DNA of 64,000 nt from contig JADCRB010000114.1 of NCBI GenBank assembly GCA_021464245.1, positions 2,852,001 through 2,916,000 on the forward strand, in the 5' to 3' direction. The stretch comes from Carallia brachiata. Taxonomy: Eukaryota > Streptophyta > Magnoliopsida > Malpighiales > Rhizophoraceae. Of this stretch, positions 1 to 13,352 are shown in pieces. The notes beneath the pieces were generated by a model, which did no database searches, had not been told where the DNA came from, and saw only the letters and a list, made by a program, of their open reading frames with translations. Each line of letters starts with the position of its first letter. The stretch's first letter is position 1. The translations under genes and the position numbers were made by a program.

Positions 1-2639
1 ATAACATTCCAATTTAGTTTTTTAATTACAATTTTTTAATATTAGAAACTAAAAAAAATAGTCAGATTGAAAATTTCTTTCTCTTCTTTCTTTTTTTTTT
101 TTTTTTTACCTTCTTTCTTTCGTTTTTGCCTTGTTTTTTTACTGTTCTTGTGCGTACAAACCATGCATTCTTTTCTTGGACCTTTTTAGTTGATTCATTT
201 ATCGAGGTAAGAGGAAAAAAAAATTGAAATTCTGAATTTCTATTTTAAAAATTAAAAAAATATTTAAACATGTTCTAATCATATCAAATACTTTTAAATT
301 ATGTGTCAAACACGTGTGTTCATTTTTTTTCAAAAAAAATTTTAACAGACACTTTTAAGTGTGTCGATATATATTAGACGCGTGTCCATATCAGACACGT
401 GTTTAATACACTCTACTCTAAAAAATTGACGTGTCCATGCTTCATTGTTCAAAACTAGATTTAGTGTAAAGTCAAGAAGGATGGTGATGTCAAAATTACA
501 TGTCCACTTGGTTCGCCCTAAAATAGTTTTCAGGCAAAGCCAGCATGTATGGACGAGATTTTGGAACATAGTGAAATATTAAAATACTAATTATAAGGTA
601 TAAGAAAAAACTTTCAGCTTAGTTATATCTGAGAATTTAAAATTTTGCAACCAAATCAAAGAATTGTCATTAATATAACATAGGATTTATGGTTTTAGAG
701 TTCAAAATGTTCATCTCCCTCCCCCTTCCCTTGCTTGAATCTGAAAAGGGAACAAAATGATACATATTTTTCTTTTCGAGTTAATTGCTCTGATTAGATC
801 CAAATTTGAGATTTTTAACTTTAAAGACGGCTCTAGTACCAACGAAGCTCGTTGAATTGTCTTAAAGAAACAAAACAATGTCAATCCATAGTGGCAAAGA
901 GATCCAACGATGAGTGCACAATGAGCAAACAAGAGGGCAGCAGAATTACCTTGAATTAACTTGGAAATGGGCCTCGAAAGGTTCAGATCTGCAACATTGT
1001 AGGCGCCATAAGCCCAAACAGGAAGGATGACGCAAAGGAGAGGTCGATTGGGCAGAGCTTGGGAGTCCATCAAAAACGGGCCTCGTCCGTTTTCTAAAGA
1101 ATCAGGCCACTATCCTTTTTGGATGTCTTTATATTGAGTGCATCTTGCAACTAACCTACTAAATAAGGTCAGATCAAAAAAAAAAAAAACCTACTAAATA
1201 AGGCTTACTAAATCCACTAAATATGGCTCAAGAGACATGAATCGGTATTTCTAGTATAACTGATTTGATAAATTAATTAAGAAGGGAAAAATTAAGAAGA
1301 TGCAGAAAATAGCTATAACCTAATCATAGGCTATAGAAATTTCTTTTAGCCAAAAAAAAAATCTTTGAAATTTAAGTATAAGGTAATACTATGTATATTT
1401 AGGTAATACTAAATATATTTAAGATTTAATTTAAAATTTTTTTTAATTATTTATTAAAGACTAAACTCATTTATATGTCTACTGTATACCTATTTTTTAT
1501 ATCCTCCTAATGAGACCCTAAGTAGAATTTCTTAGTTCTATATTTAAATTTTAAATGACTCTATTTTTCTTTCCGACATTTTGGGAATTGTGTACATGAA
1601 CTAAATTTTTTTTTAACACATGAATGAATGCCTAAGCGTAAGATAATCTGTTTGATATAGGAGAAGACAAAGGAAACCAAAGTCTAAAAGGCCTCAAAAA
1701 AGCACTTGAAAAAGGCCTTTGATCTCAACCCAGACATCCTTTTGAGAAAGCAAAATGATGGTCAAAAGGCTTTAGCTGGGCATTTGCTTTTAAATAAAGA
1801 TAAAAATTAAAGCGATATTATCAATTAAAAATTTAAAATTAAAGTTAAGTTGGGTTGGGATTGTGGGCTTAAAAGCCAGCTTTTTGGGACGCCGTGGAAG
1901 AGAACGTTTTCAGTCTTTTTGACCGTGGAACTTTGGCTTGATGATTAATGAATGATATGAACCAGCTTCAATCGTTACATTTCCTCTTTTATGATAATTT
2001 AGTTTATGACGCGACTGTACAAGCAAGTAACATGTGATATGAAGCAAACATATAATTAATTTAATAATTTATTTTTTAAAAATTTAATATATTTTTTGCA
2101 ATTTAACGATCTACGTTTAATGTGTCAATTATATATTTATTATTGTTTGTTTACATAACTTTTCCTTTTAGTTTAAAAAAAAGTGTTATCTTACTAATTC
2201 AATTATGAAGGTCTTAAACTTTTATTGAAAATGACCTAAAATGATAATTTGGTGGTAATCTAACTTATTTCTTCCATTCGTGATTGGGGTTTGAGTCTCA
2301 ACAACTGTATTTAGAGGCAATGTCATCATTTGATTGTCAGGTTGGCTGTACTCGCGCGATACTAGTTTTAGATTCAGTAATTGCCATGGTCAGTTTGGGA
2401 AGACTGATCAGTCCTATCAGTACTCAGGTAGAGTCCCTTCTTGTGGGTTGGATTGAATGAGACATACACATGAGGTTTACTGCAATCTCCACTCACAAAT
2501 ATAATAATTGATATATTAGTGATAAATTTTTTTAATTCAAAAAAAAACTTCTATTAAAAAATATATATTTATTAATTGACATTTTTTTTCCTATTAGTTG
2601 AATCTGATTGTAACTCTAACAAAAAATTTTCAACTTTAA
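1..2639. other. AT-rich intergenic stretch, no supported gene
   Basis: No conserved coding region is recognisable here. There are poly-A/T runs and scattered short ORFs. The longest open stretch (711-1073, minus) is listed separately. Confidence 0.6.
711..1073 (-). other. Unrecognised 120-codon ORF
   Basis: This minus-strand ORF begins MMDSQALPNRPLLC and contains a hydrophobic central part (for example SAALLFAHCALIVG), then becomes low in coding character and ends in basic and glycine residues. I do not recognise the family. It is slightly longer than expected by chance in such AT-rich DNA and its first 60 codons are less AT-biased than the surroundings, so it could be a stray exon or a pseudogene fragment. 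No splice partners were found on either side. It could equally be a chance ORF. Confidence 0.15.
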
Positions 2640-3689
2640 GGGGCCATTTGATTTGGTCTGCACTCAGAATCAGAGTTAGAATTGAATGAAATTAGAAATG
2701 CAATCATTTATTTTATAATATGTTTAATTTACTCTAAAATCAAAATCAAAATTCTTTATAATTATTTGTTTCAATTCGGAATCGAAATCAATATTAAATA
2801 CATAATATATTTATGTCACGATAAAAATAAGATAAATATTATTAAAATGAACAAATTATCAATATCAAATTAAAAAGTATGAAATATATAAAAATATTAT
2901 AATGTAATGTCAAATTAAAAATATTAAATTATAAAAATAAATTTTAAAATTATAATAAAAATCAATAATAATAATAATAATAGTAATAATAATGTACTTC
3001 ACAAAGATAACCACAAATATAAAATCCAAAAAGAAAATCTAAATATAAAATGTTATTATTATTATTATTATTATTATCATTTGTTAATTGATAATTTATT
3101 TTTTAAATTTGAATTTTTTTCTCATTATAATACTATGAAATATTATAATAATTAGTAATGGTAATAACAATAATACCAATAACAATAAAAATAAAATTAT
3201 TTATTTATTTATTTATTTGTGTATTTATTTATTATTATTATTATAACGAAAATAGTATTTTAGAGATCATAAAATAGTTTATTAATAATTAATAAATGAT
3301 TATTTTAACTATAAAATTTATTGTTATTTACAATTTAATTATTATCCTAAGTTTTAAAATATTTAATTTTTATTATAATATAAAAAACATTTTATTATTA
3401 TTATTATTATTATATTATATGAATAAATAAAAGCAATATAATAACAATATAAAAATAAAAACATAGGGAAGTGGGGAAATTTGAGGAGTTAAAGGTAGTT
3501 AGGAGAGAAGTAAGAATAATTAATGTAGTAAATTTAAAAAGTATAATTTTTTTAAAATGAAGAATCTCATTTCTCTTTTTGAAGGAATGAGAATTATTTT
3601 TTATAAAATAAACAATAAAAATAAAAAATAAGTAGTTAATTCTCATTCTCACATTATCTTTTTTTTTTTTTCTAAACAAACACCCCCAA
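2640..3689. mobile_element. Candidate non-autonomous TIR DNA transposon
   Basis: The block starts with GGGGCCATTTGATTTGG and ends with CTAAACAAACACCCCC, whose reverse complement is similar (G-run followed by a TTTG core). Both ends are followed inward by GAATcAGA/GAATGAGA-type motifs. The interior is about 1 kb of very AT-rich DNA with TTA/ATT trinucleotide runs and no coding potential. The arrangement resembles PIF/Harbinger-like or hAT-like non-autonomous elements. No clean target-site duplication is visible, so the class is uncertain. Confidence 0.4.
3052..3078. repeat. (TTA)n microsatellite
   Basis: About nine uninterrupted TTA units inside the AT-rich element described around it. Further TTA/ATA runs occur near 2965-2990, 3230-3243 and 3390-3412. 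Confidence 0.9.
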
Positions 3690-3833
3690 TTACTTCTATA
3701 TCATTGAATTAACGTCCATTAGCATTTTTTAAGTTTTAACTGATCTCACTATGCTCGCAAAAATTTTTGAAGTAAAAGATTGAGTGGTGTATGAAAAACT
3801 GAATGTGCTTTTGAGTTATTGACTAGCTAGCAG

Positions 3834-4100
3834 ACAATGTACGGAAAATTTTAAAATCACACAAAAATATCTCGATTATTTGTCCTGATATATATTTAAA
3901 AAATAATTAATTGTTAATTTTTTGTAATTACATGTATATTTTATGTAACGAAAAAAGTTAACTGATAAAATATGTTTTATTTTTTATTATTGTTTTTATC
4001 GATGTGATTGTAAAAAATTGATAATTAGTTATTTTTTAAATATATATTAAGACAAAATAATCAGGATATTTTGTGTGGTTCTAAAATGTTCCCGACAATG
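3834..4100. mobile_element. Foldback MITE of about 265 bp
   Basis: The left arm (starting ACAATGTACGGAAAATTTTA) matches the reverse complement of the right end (CATTGTCGGGAACATTTTAG) over roughly 110 bp with scattered mismatches, so the whole block is an imperfect palindrome. Shared landmarks are the ATATATATTTAAAAAATAA tract and the AATTTTTT(A/G)TAA(T/C) tract in both arms. There is no coding capacity. This is the structure of a foldback miniature inverted-repeat element. Confidence 0.65.
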
Positions 4101-7100
4101 CAAAACTGAATTATAATCTTATTAATTATAATTTGAGGCTGACATCTATTATATTGATCAATCTCGAGTCCCCACCTCAGTGGGAAAGGCATTCCTGCAT
4201 GTGGTGGGGATCAACATGTTCTAGAGTATGTCGAGCCGAAATGTGAAATCACATACCTATTTTTCATTTTCATAGATCAAAAGTTACATAAATTTCCGTT
4301 AGGTGAGACTATACCCTGCCTTTTAAAATAGGAAGAAATTAATTTGGTTTTCAGATTTTCTGAAATATAAGAATCTAGTAAAGCTACTAAATTTTTAGGC
4401 AAATAAATGGCATTTAATGAGATTCAGTTTATTTAAGGTGTGTCATTACTCAAAATTCATAAATTTATCAGTTATTTTTGCTTGACCAATCTATTAAAAA
4501 AAAAAAAAAAAGGCAAAAAGGGAAGATATGTAATCAAGTACAATTACTTCAATCATAAGGATCGATCAAAGAGCATGATCCTAATTAGCAACTCCTAACA
4601 AAATCATAAAATTCATGATTGATAATGATTTGGAAAAAGAAGGACAGATTTTGGGGGAAAAAAGAGCAGTAAAGAACACACCATGCATGCTACATGTGCA
4701 GGATAGCAGCATTATAGATACACATTAATGTGATTTTAATGTGGCGGCAACCCAGGCTCCTTCAAATCAATAAGTCTTCAATTGTGTGATGTATAATCAC
4801 GTTGGCAGCCCTTCCAAACCTATCTAGATCTTGGCAAAGAAACCCAATTGGTTAAACATTAGCCCCAGATGAGATTTACAACATGTGTGTGTGTGGTGTG
4901 TGTGTGTGTTTGTGGTGTGTGTGTTTATAATGATAAGGAAAATGACCATTCCCTATGGCTGCTGATCATGGTTGGCCAAAATGCAGTGCTCCTGTGCAAA
5001 AGCCAAGATATACTAGCATTTGCCACTCTACATTCCAATAAAGTACCCAAAAAGAAGTGATTTTAAGTGAGGTAAGCAATGCATATGATTGCCTTAGATG
5101 ATTGGTTTTATTATTGGTCACTGTTCAGTTTAGATAAGTACAGTACTATAATAATGGATGTCCCATTTATAGCACTACTAGTTAGTTGACATTCCCCTTA
5201 TTGTACGATGATATGATATTCTTTTGTCATAAAATTTTGTAACTAATTTGATGGTTCTAATTGGAGGTGGCTGATTATTATCGATCACCCAAATAAACAG
5301 TGTATTCGGCCATAATCATTAGGGTATAACTTTAGCATCACCGAGTTTATTTTGGCCAATTTCCCGTCTTCTTCCTAATCTCTGTTTTTTTTTTTTTTTG
5401 ACAGATCTTCCTAATCTCATTCGATCAACTGATTTGTTATCTTTTCATCGTGCTAATTCGGTTACGCTAAGTGGCAGCCTCTTGTGTAGAATGTATATAT
5501 ATGGCGACACAACTTGCAAATAAATTTGAATTATCTTATCATAATTAAGGAAATCAAATTAAATGCAGGATTAGCTAATACGCGGCAAGGAACTAGAGGA
5601 TAGTTCTTCAAGATAATCCTATATTCTGAATTAAGTTTGTACCGTGATCCATGCACTACAAGTACATGAGTTCACGTTCTTCTTTTTTTTTTCTTTTTTT
5701 TTTTTTTAACTTTTAAAGGGGCATTTGCCTATTGTCTTAAATGATATAACACCTCCCAAAGGAAGACCCACGTCAACATATAGCAGCATGTATTATCCTC
5801 CCTACCGAAGGCGCAATTAATACCAAATCTCAGTCCCATTTGCCGCCCACCACGCAAGTTTTCTCCAAACTTGGACAAAGTTTGATTATTCCACATGCAG
5901 CTATTCGAACTTAGAGTTAGACTAAGTCTTTTTTTTTTCTTTTTTTTTGAAAGAACAATAAAATTTTAAAACAAACAAAACTCATGTTTTTCTTTTTCTT
6001 TTTTTTTTCCCCTTTAGAATTGATAATCTATCAATTGAGAGATAAAGATGATGAAAAAGAGATCACAAATTTCAACCATAAATTTTTTAATAAAAAATTA
6101 TTACTTCAGACTATTTTAGTTATTATCAGGTCACCAAAAGGACACATGATGCATGATGTACTCGCAGGAATTTTACCAAACTCCCACCTCGCATGCTGCA
6201 TTGGGACAAAGAATCAGAAGTACATTTGGCGATAGAAGCTATCACAAGTAAAAATGTGACGTGGTATAATTTGCGTCTCTGCCATGTGATTATCCTCATC
6301 AGCTTGCAATAATGAGAGATACATATGCACCCTTCTCATCAATCATATCTTGACCTAAACAACTGGAAACTTACCAACTTGCCCTCCCATAACCGATGGA
6401 GACATTACAATGTGGAGCTTTTTTTTTTTTTTGTCTCATTGGGGTTGAGGGGCAAATGAGATACAAAATTAGAGTTTAAACTTCAAAATTTCTACTTAAA
6501 GATATGCATCTTTAATCACTTCAATTAAAATCTAGAGTAAAATTTTTATTACTAAGACTATAAGTTATCACTCGTGGCCCGTGGAACAAAAACTAATGAT
6601 ATGAACATCCTTACTTGGCCTTATAACCCTCCGGAATCCGTCCTCTCGGCTCCCAACTTTTAGGGCCCAATCCATTTGGGTCGTCCTTCCAATTCAAGAC
6701 TGTTCAGTACGCTTATATCGATCTCATATAACTGATTGAAAAATTCTGTTGAGACCAATTATCAAGAGTTGACACAGATGATAGGGTACATTGTTGTTTA
6801 ACTAGAGATTTCGATTTCGAGTTTTAAAAATACAGTCGCGTTAAATATTTTTTGAAAGACTTTTGTCGTCTTTCAAAATCCTTTCTGAGTCGATCCAAAT
6901 TAGTCAACTCAATGAATTAAATACTGAACGGTCTAGATCTAAAAAATTTTATTGAGACCTCATGATTGTATACTAGAGTCCCAGTTGATTCTATTATTAA
7001 ATCTTAATCTTTCGACCTTCTTCATAACTTTAAAAAAAAAAAAAAAAATTGCGCTAGCCTATCGCCCGACTAGAGACCAACGTGGTCTAACCTCCAAGAA

Positions 7101-9668
7101 TAATTAACAAAACGCCATTTTAATTCAATCAATCTAATGTCCACGTATATAGGGCGTATTCAAACCTAGCTAGTACCACTATTTGATTTCTATTTGTTTT
7201 CACCCTTAATAAATTGCGTCCGCAATTGTTTCCAGACGTAGAATATATTCGAGGAATGCGCCGATCCATGTGATTCGTGAAAGGTGAGCATATGCAGAAT
7301 TAACTACTTTCTAAGGTCATTGGGTACATGGCAATGCACTAACAAAATCAGGCGCGTCGCTAAGAATATAGACACATTTTTTTTTTTTTTTTAAAAAAGA
7401 AGAATTATTGAGAGTTCCTTAGTCACATGGGAAATTGATCCATAATTAATTTTTATCCTCAAATGGGAGACAGATGGTTTGAATTCATTTTATTCCGAGC
7501 AACGTGATCCAACAAACTGTCACAAATCTATTATTTTCAAGCTCTCTGCAAGATTTTGATTCTTGATATTTTGATTCTAAACATACGTATCAACAATCAA
7601 AATCCTTCATTAGCTAGCCCACTAGATTACATAGTGCCAATGTACCAAGCATATATGTTCATCCACCATTAACATAATTTAACTGCAATAAAAGTTCTAT
7701 TCCCTCCATCAACCTCAGTGACACATATATTCCATGTCAATCTTTTCCAAACTTCTATTCCCTCTTCCTTGCAGCTATGCATCCACAGATTGTGGTTCCC
7801 TATCACATCTTTCAAGAATCCAAATCCCTTACCCATTATTTTCGGGAAACTAAGATGCAAAGTAGAGCATATACTTCTAGAAAATCCCAGGTGACTTCAT
7901 ATATTCTAATGTTGTACTGAAATGGCCTCCCATAAATGCTGATCCATATTGTTGTATTTCAAATGTTGCGCCAATGGGACTAACAACTAACATAGAATAA
8001 GGACGTTTTATGGCCCCAAGCACTCCCAGTTGAATTGAATCAATTAATATACATGGAAAAAGGATGTAATAAAGAGACATTTGATATCGTAGTTTTATTC
8101 CATTTTAAAGGAAGCAAGCTGGGTATTATTATTTGGCTCAGTGGTATATTCTTTTATAAGGGAATGCATTTTAATTAATTACCATCAAATATTTCACGGA
8201 GTACAGTACATGTAGTCCAAGAGAATCATATTCTTTTGGAATCATTCCCCATGCTATAGAAATTAATTTGGACCAAAATATTGCATCCGCAAAATTATAT
8301 ATCTGCACGTGCCGTTTTGGACTTCATTACTTGGATGCGAAATCAGGATATTGCTAAAAAAAAATGGCGATAAAAAGAAAAAATCATTAGAAAAAATTGG
8401 ATTGAGGTTTTCTTTGATCGAGTCATGTCTATAGATGTCCAATTCTATTTAATAATTTTCTAAAATTGTGTTCATTTTTGTGTCTAGGCAGTATCATTTT
8501 CCTATATATATTATGTATGTGTGTGTGATAGTGTATTCTTAAAGGGTGGCATCTCATGGAAGCATTTAAGGCCTTGTGCATGCTTTTGTACTCGCTACTA
8601 GCTAGAGCACATGCCATTTTGACCTTGTGTTGAACTATTGAATAATTGTCGAATCATCAAGAAATCTAGAAGTAGGGGTGTTTTTAACATCTATTCTCTG
8701 TAAAATTGAGAAGTAATATTGAAATCAGCATATTTTATAGTTTCAAAATAATCATCAACTTTTTTCAATACGTCTCGATTGGTGAGATCAATTCGCAAAG
8801 GTATTTTGCTTCAAATCAAATAATTTAGTGGATGACTCTATGAAGACATTTCAGTAGTTTAAAACTTTATATATTTATCATCGGCCAACATTTCCATTCG
8901 ATATAATTTATGGTCAAATTCTCAATACAATTGCGGAATCCATCAGCACTTTACATAGCACTCAGAGACCACGGCCTGCCATTAATCAATTATAAGTAAA
9001 AGTAATTGTGAAATTCTAGAAAAAAAAATTAAATAAGTATATGAATAATAAATCAACTTGCAATTTTTTTGATCTAGGTGATCATGCAGGAATGATATAA
9101 ACAAATGATAGCATTGGCCATATATATTGGGACATTTTTGTGGGTGGCTATTGAGAGTTCTAATGTTTGGTAAATGCTCAGTCTTGTTGATGAGCTAGTA
9201 CTGATGATTGGGAAACATAAGTGGGGTTCAAAGGTATGCAGGCAACATATAATAGATGTTGTATATGATATGAGATGATAATGTTATTAATGATGGAGAA
9301 GATTAAAAGAGGTAGAGAGGTGGGCAGCACCCCAAAAAACAAAAAATGCTAATCCGACTCAGACCATCAATATCATTTCCATGTCTTGTAATTGGTTCAG
9401 CAGACCTAAAGCTGCATCCTTAGCTTTCTCGGGTAACTTTGCTTTTTTGGATGAACCAAAAAAAAAATGTAGATTAGAAATTTCCTCTTTCAGTAAGGTT
9501 ACCAACTAGCTCTGTGGTGCAACACATGCCTTCCACAATTACAATTTTTAGTTTTTTTTTTTTTTGAAAAAAAAGGAAAGAAATTAAGATGGTCTGTACT
9601 GTTTAATTAATCTTTCCCTATAGCAAGTCTTGGAGATTTTTTAACGCATTATCAATTGATGGTGGTTT
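4101..9668. other. Intergenic stretch, no supported gene
   Basis: There is no recognisable gene. It contains a TG microsatellite (about 4882-4925), many homopolymer A/T runs, and short minus-strand ORFs at 7669-7860 and 7877-8080 that match no family I know. Regulatory sequence for a neighbouring gene cannot be singled out. Confidence 0.55.
4882..4925. repeat. (TG)n-rich microsatellite
   Basis: Imperfect TG/GTGT repeats interrupted by GG and TT. The short plus-strand ORF that runs through it (starting 4869) is an artefact of the repeat. Confidence 0.85.
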
Positions 9669-9923
9669 TAGACTGATATTGTGCAACCATACTGTGCAGT
9701 TATGCTCACCATAAAAATGCAACTAATCAACAATTTAGTACAAAACTAAAACTTAAAATAGATGGATATTATTCTAAAATTTAAAGTGTATATCTCATAT
9801 AGTGTATACAAAAAAAATTTTAAAAAAAATTTTAAAAAAATCAATGTGATTACACTAAGTCAATAATAGATTGCACTTTGTTACTGCGCATGGCTGCACA
9901 GTATGGTGGATTTGTATGAGTCT
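9669..9923. mobile_element. MITE-like inverted-repeat element
   Basis: The left end reads AGACTGATATTGTGCAACCATACTGTGCAG and the reverse complement of the right end reads AGACTCATACAAATCCACCATACTGTGCAG. The shared CCATACTGTGCAG core is followed inward by ATGC and CAACT/CAATC motifs, giving about 45 bp of imperfect terminal inverted repeat. The interior is AT-rich and non-coding. A related half-site (CAGTATGGTGG) appears near 10437-10450. No certain target-site duplication is visible. Confidence 0.5.
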
Positions 9924-12900
9924 TAAACTTTTTCCTTATCAATTTACCATTAATTACTTTCATTAATCTTTCCCTATAATTAGCATGTCTCCTATTATAT
10001 ATGGATGGCTGATTCCGCAGCCAGAAATAGTGTATTTATCTCAATCCCATTTGATAAAATTGGTTCAGCTAAATTCTTAAGCACTTAATAAATCGTGAAC
10101 ACCTGTTTTAATTTGTAACACTGTTCCAATGGCTGAAATACTGTACTGTGTTTATGTATATATTAAAACAAAAAAGTTAAACTCATATCAGTAAAGCATA
10201 CAAATCAATTATACTGAAAATAACAAATATAACTACTAATTAATAAAATCCAACCAAATTGATTCTTTGTGTAAGATTTTCTTTTTAGGAAAAAGAATAT
10301 GAGATTTATATATATTTTAAATTTTAAAATAACACACATCTAATTTTAAATTTTAGTTTTATTATTTCAGTTTTGTTATTTTATATTTTATCTACGTAGT
10401 TGCATTTTGTTACTAAAAGCTCGCATTCGTTACTTTCAGTATGGTGGGTTTGTGTGGTGGTTCTATATGGTACAGAAACCAAGCTCATATTAAAAATAAT
10501 TAATGACTTAAATAACACTTGGAAACGTGTAAAATTTAAATTTATGGACTATTTTTCATAGTAGATTTTTGAATTTTTTCTTTTGTAATAGGATGTCGAA
10601 TATGGTAGCATGGTGTATCTTTGAGTCAGCCACCTCCTTAGAGTTATAGTCTCGCTGTCGATTTTCCACAACTATATCTGTAATGTTGATGGTGCACCCC
10701 ATGTGCAAAAACCAAAAGGAAGAGATTGTAGTACGTGTGACTCAGTCAAATTGCAGACAGAAAAAGGATATGGTGCATTTTCTTTTTCTCCCTTTTGCGC
10801 ATGTTTTGAGTTCATGTGGTTTCAGTTTAATCTAGTTCTTAATTATCGCTAACTAATTAATATACTGTTTCCGTTCAATTAAAGACAGATAATCTGTATT
10901 AGATTAAGAAAATCATAAAGAACTACCATTTTACAGCCTACAAAAATCTAAAATTAGAATTTTAACCAAAGAACCATTTGAATTTATTAGCACTTTTTTA
11001 ATTGAATTTTGGTATAATTGAGCTTCCATGTTGACAAGTTGGGGAAGATGGAAAATGGAACAACTAGGGGAATATAATAGATCATGATACCTTCTGCTTA
11101 GAGAGGCCACAACAATTGCTACCAGAGCTACTGGCTTTTTCTTAAAAAGAAAAAATGAAAGGCAGACCAAAGGGTCAAGAAAGGGTTTTAGGGTCACTAA
11201 AACTAAAATACGAAATCAAATATTCTAATAAGAATATTTCAACGAGTTGTACTATAATCACGAGAGAAAGATAGTAGCTTCTAAATTATCTTCATTGCCA
11301 CACTATTACTATAGCTTATCCTTGGCGCTTATCCACTTGCCTTTTGCCTATATGTATAATGCGCTAACATCAAAAACAACGTACTTAATTTAGGCATCGT
11401 ATTCTTCATCCAGGCTCATAATAATGTAAAAAGCAAAACATTAAAAGATTCTAATTAGATGCTTATCAAAAAAGAAATACTCTTATTTCATGAAGTATTA
11501 AAAATGGAAGACCACAAAGTTGAGAAGATAAAAGGAAAAATAGAAACACTAATTATTATTTTTTTAAACAGAAAAAAAAAAAGATAGTTTGTGGGTATAT
11601 TAATTATTACACCTATGAATTAAGACTAGTGATCATTTATTGACATTCTCATTCAATATATCTTATAAGTAGGATTTTTCATCCGAACACTATTGGGTTT
11701 ACGTGTCTTTTCATGCTCTATCTTGGTGTTAACGAGTCTCAAATTTAAGATCACGCCTTAATATAAATCCCCTAATATTTTAGGAGAGCGTGACAATATA
11801 AGACTCGAATTCAAGTCAATATGAAAAAAAAGTATACTAAATTACTACCAGACTATTACTTTAAATGATACATATTTTGTTACGTGAACTATCAACTTGG
11901 ATATTGTTCATTGTACATGTTTGCGGGCCAATGATAAACAAAACATGGAACAATACGTTTTATGAACAAGAAGTTCTACAGTTTATGAAAATTATTGCAT
12001 TTGTAAGGTTCGAGAATCAGAAAAAATACTCTTTTGTTTTTGACGGAAGAAAAAATAGTCAAAGACCGATGAATTAATGTGTGGCATACTTTACTCAATT
12101 ATTAGAGCTTAATGGGAAAGAGTTCATAACCTTAATGGAAAGTGACGATTGATAAGAAATAATTAGAGCTTTGAGCTGCCCTTATATTAGTGGACATCAG
12201 ACAGGTCTAATTAGAATCGACATTTGTGTGCTTATACATAATTGGCCAACTGTCTTTAATTAATTATTAACTAGTAAGAAATTTGCTTATGTAGGAATGT
12301 TATGGTCTAAAAAAGCTTGTTTGTTACCATAAGAGTTAAGGTTTAGAAATTCAGTAAGACTAAATGTACATCTTTAAAACTCGCTATTCCAATATGACAT
12401 AATCTTCCGGGATTATAAAATATCACTCATATTAAAAAGACATTGGCTTACCTAAATACCCATATTTGCTCTAGACATCAAAGAGACTTCGTAAAGAACA
12501 TGAGAGGCTAAAATGTGAAAGCAAGGCTTATATGTATGCCTTTTGTTTGGTCACAATTCTTGTGCTCCATTGAAGAACAATAAAAATGAGGTGCAAACAG
12601 TTACATTTGTTTGGTGGTGTAAATCGCGCTTACCAAAGATTAATCTTTGATTTATTATAAATGTAGTCAAGGTCAAGCATTAAAAAAAAAAAAAGTGCCT
12701 CTTCTGGGACAAAAAAACGAAACGGACGATTTGCAAATCACGAGTATTGGGTCCGGACCGTTACTTGCAGTGGCGTAGCATCAACTGTTTTTTTTTTTAA
12801 GTTATTAATTGACTTCGATTGAAATTTAAACGTAAAATTTTTTTGGTGACGGCGACTAATTAAATGTTAGGTACTGCAAGTACTCTGACGGCTCTCCTGG

Positions 12901-13352
12901 AGGAATTTTTTATTTCTTGTTATGTTTTTTGAAATGTGGAATGGACACACCCCACCACCACCACCACATCACAATACCATCCGGCTTAAATTCCCTTCCT
13001 CTCAAACTCTTCATTCATAAGAAAGCATGTTGGCCGAGAAGTAACCATACGGTGGAGGAAGCATAAAATTCTCAAGTGGAGGAAGCATATATGTATATAT
13101 GTATATATATGGAATTATTATTAGCAGTACCAAGGATATTTTAGAATGTGCTGTCTGAGAATAAGAACTAGCACATCATCATCCCATATTCCTTTTTTCC
13201 TGCCCCCTTCTTCTCCATAAATAATGCTACTAGGAACAACCATTTGAACTCACTCCATTGCCCTTTTTCCTTTTTTTGCTCTCAAGGTGAAAGGCATTAA
13301 CAAAAGCAAAAGGTGCCCTGATAATTTAAGAGAAGAGAGAGCAAAAGAAACA
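9924..13352. other. Intergenic / upstream region of the PHO1-like gene
   Basis: No conserved coding region is seen. The last 400 bases hold an alternating TATATG tract (13087-13111) and pyrimidine-rich leader sequence, and probably include the promoter and 5' UTR of the PHO1-like gene. Individual elements cannot be assigned with confidence. Confidence 0.5.

Noticed and set aside
2240..2520. Possible SINE with a B-box-like GGGTTTGAGTCTC near 2288
   Set aside because: No convincing A-box at the right distance, no poly-A/T tail and no duplication could be identified.
4869..5060. Plus-strand ORF starting MRFTTCVCVVCVCVC
   Set aside because: It is a translation of the TG microsatellite followed by AT-rich DNA; no homology or coding signature.
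7669..8080. Two minus-strand ORFs of 63 and 67 codons
   Set aside because: Short, in AT-rich DNA, no recognised domain and no splice signals joining them convincingly.
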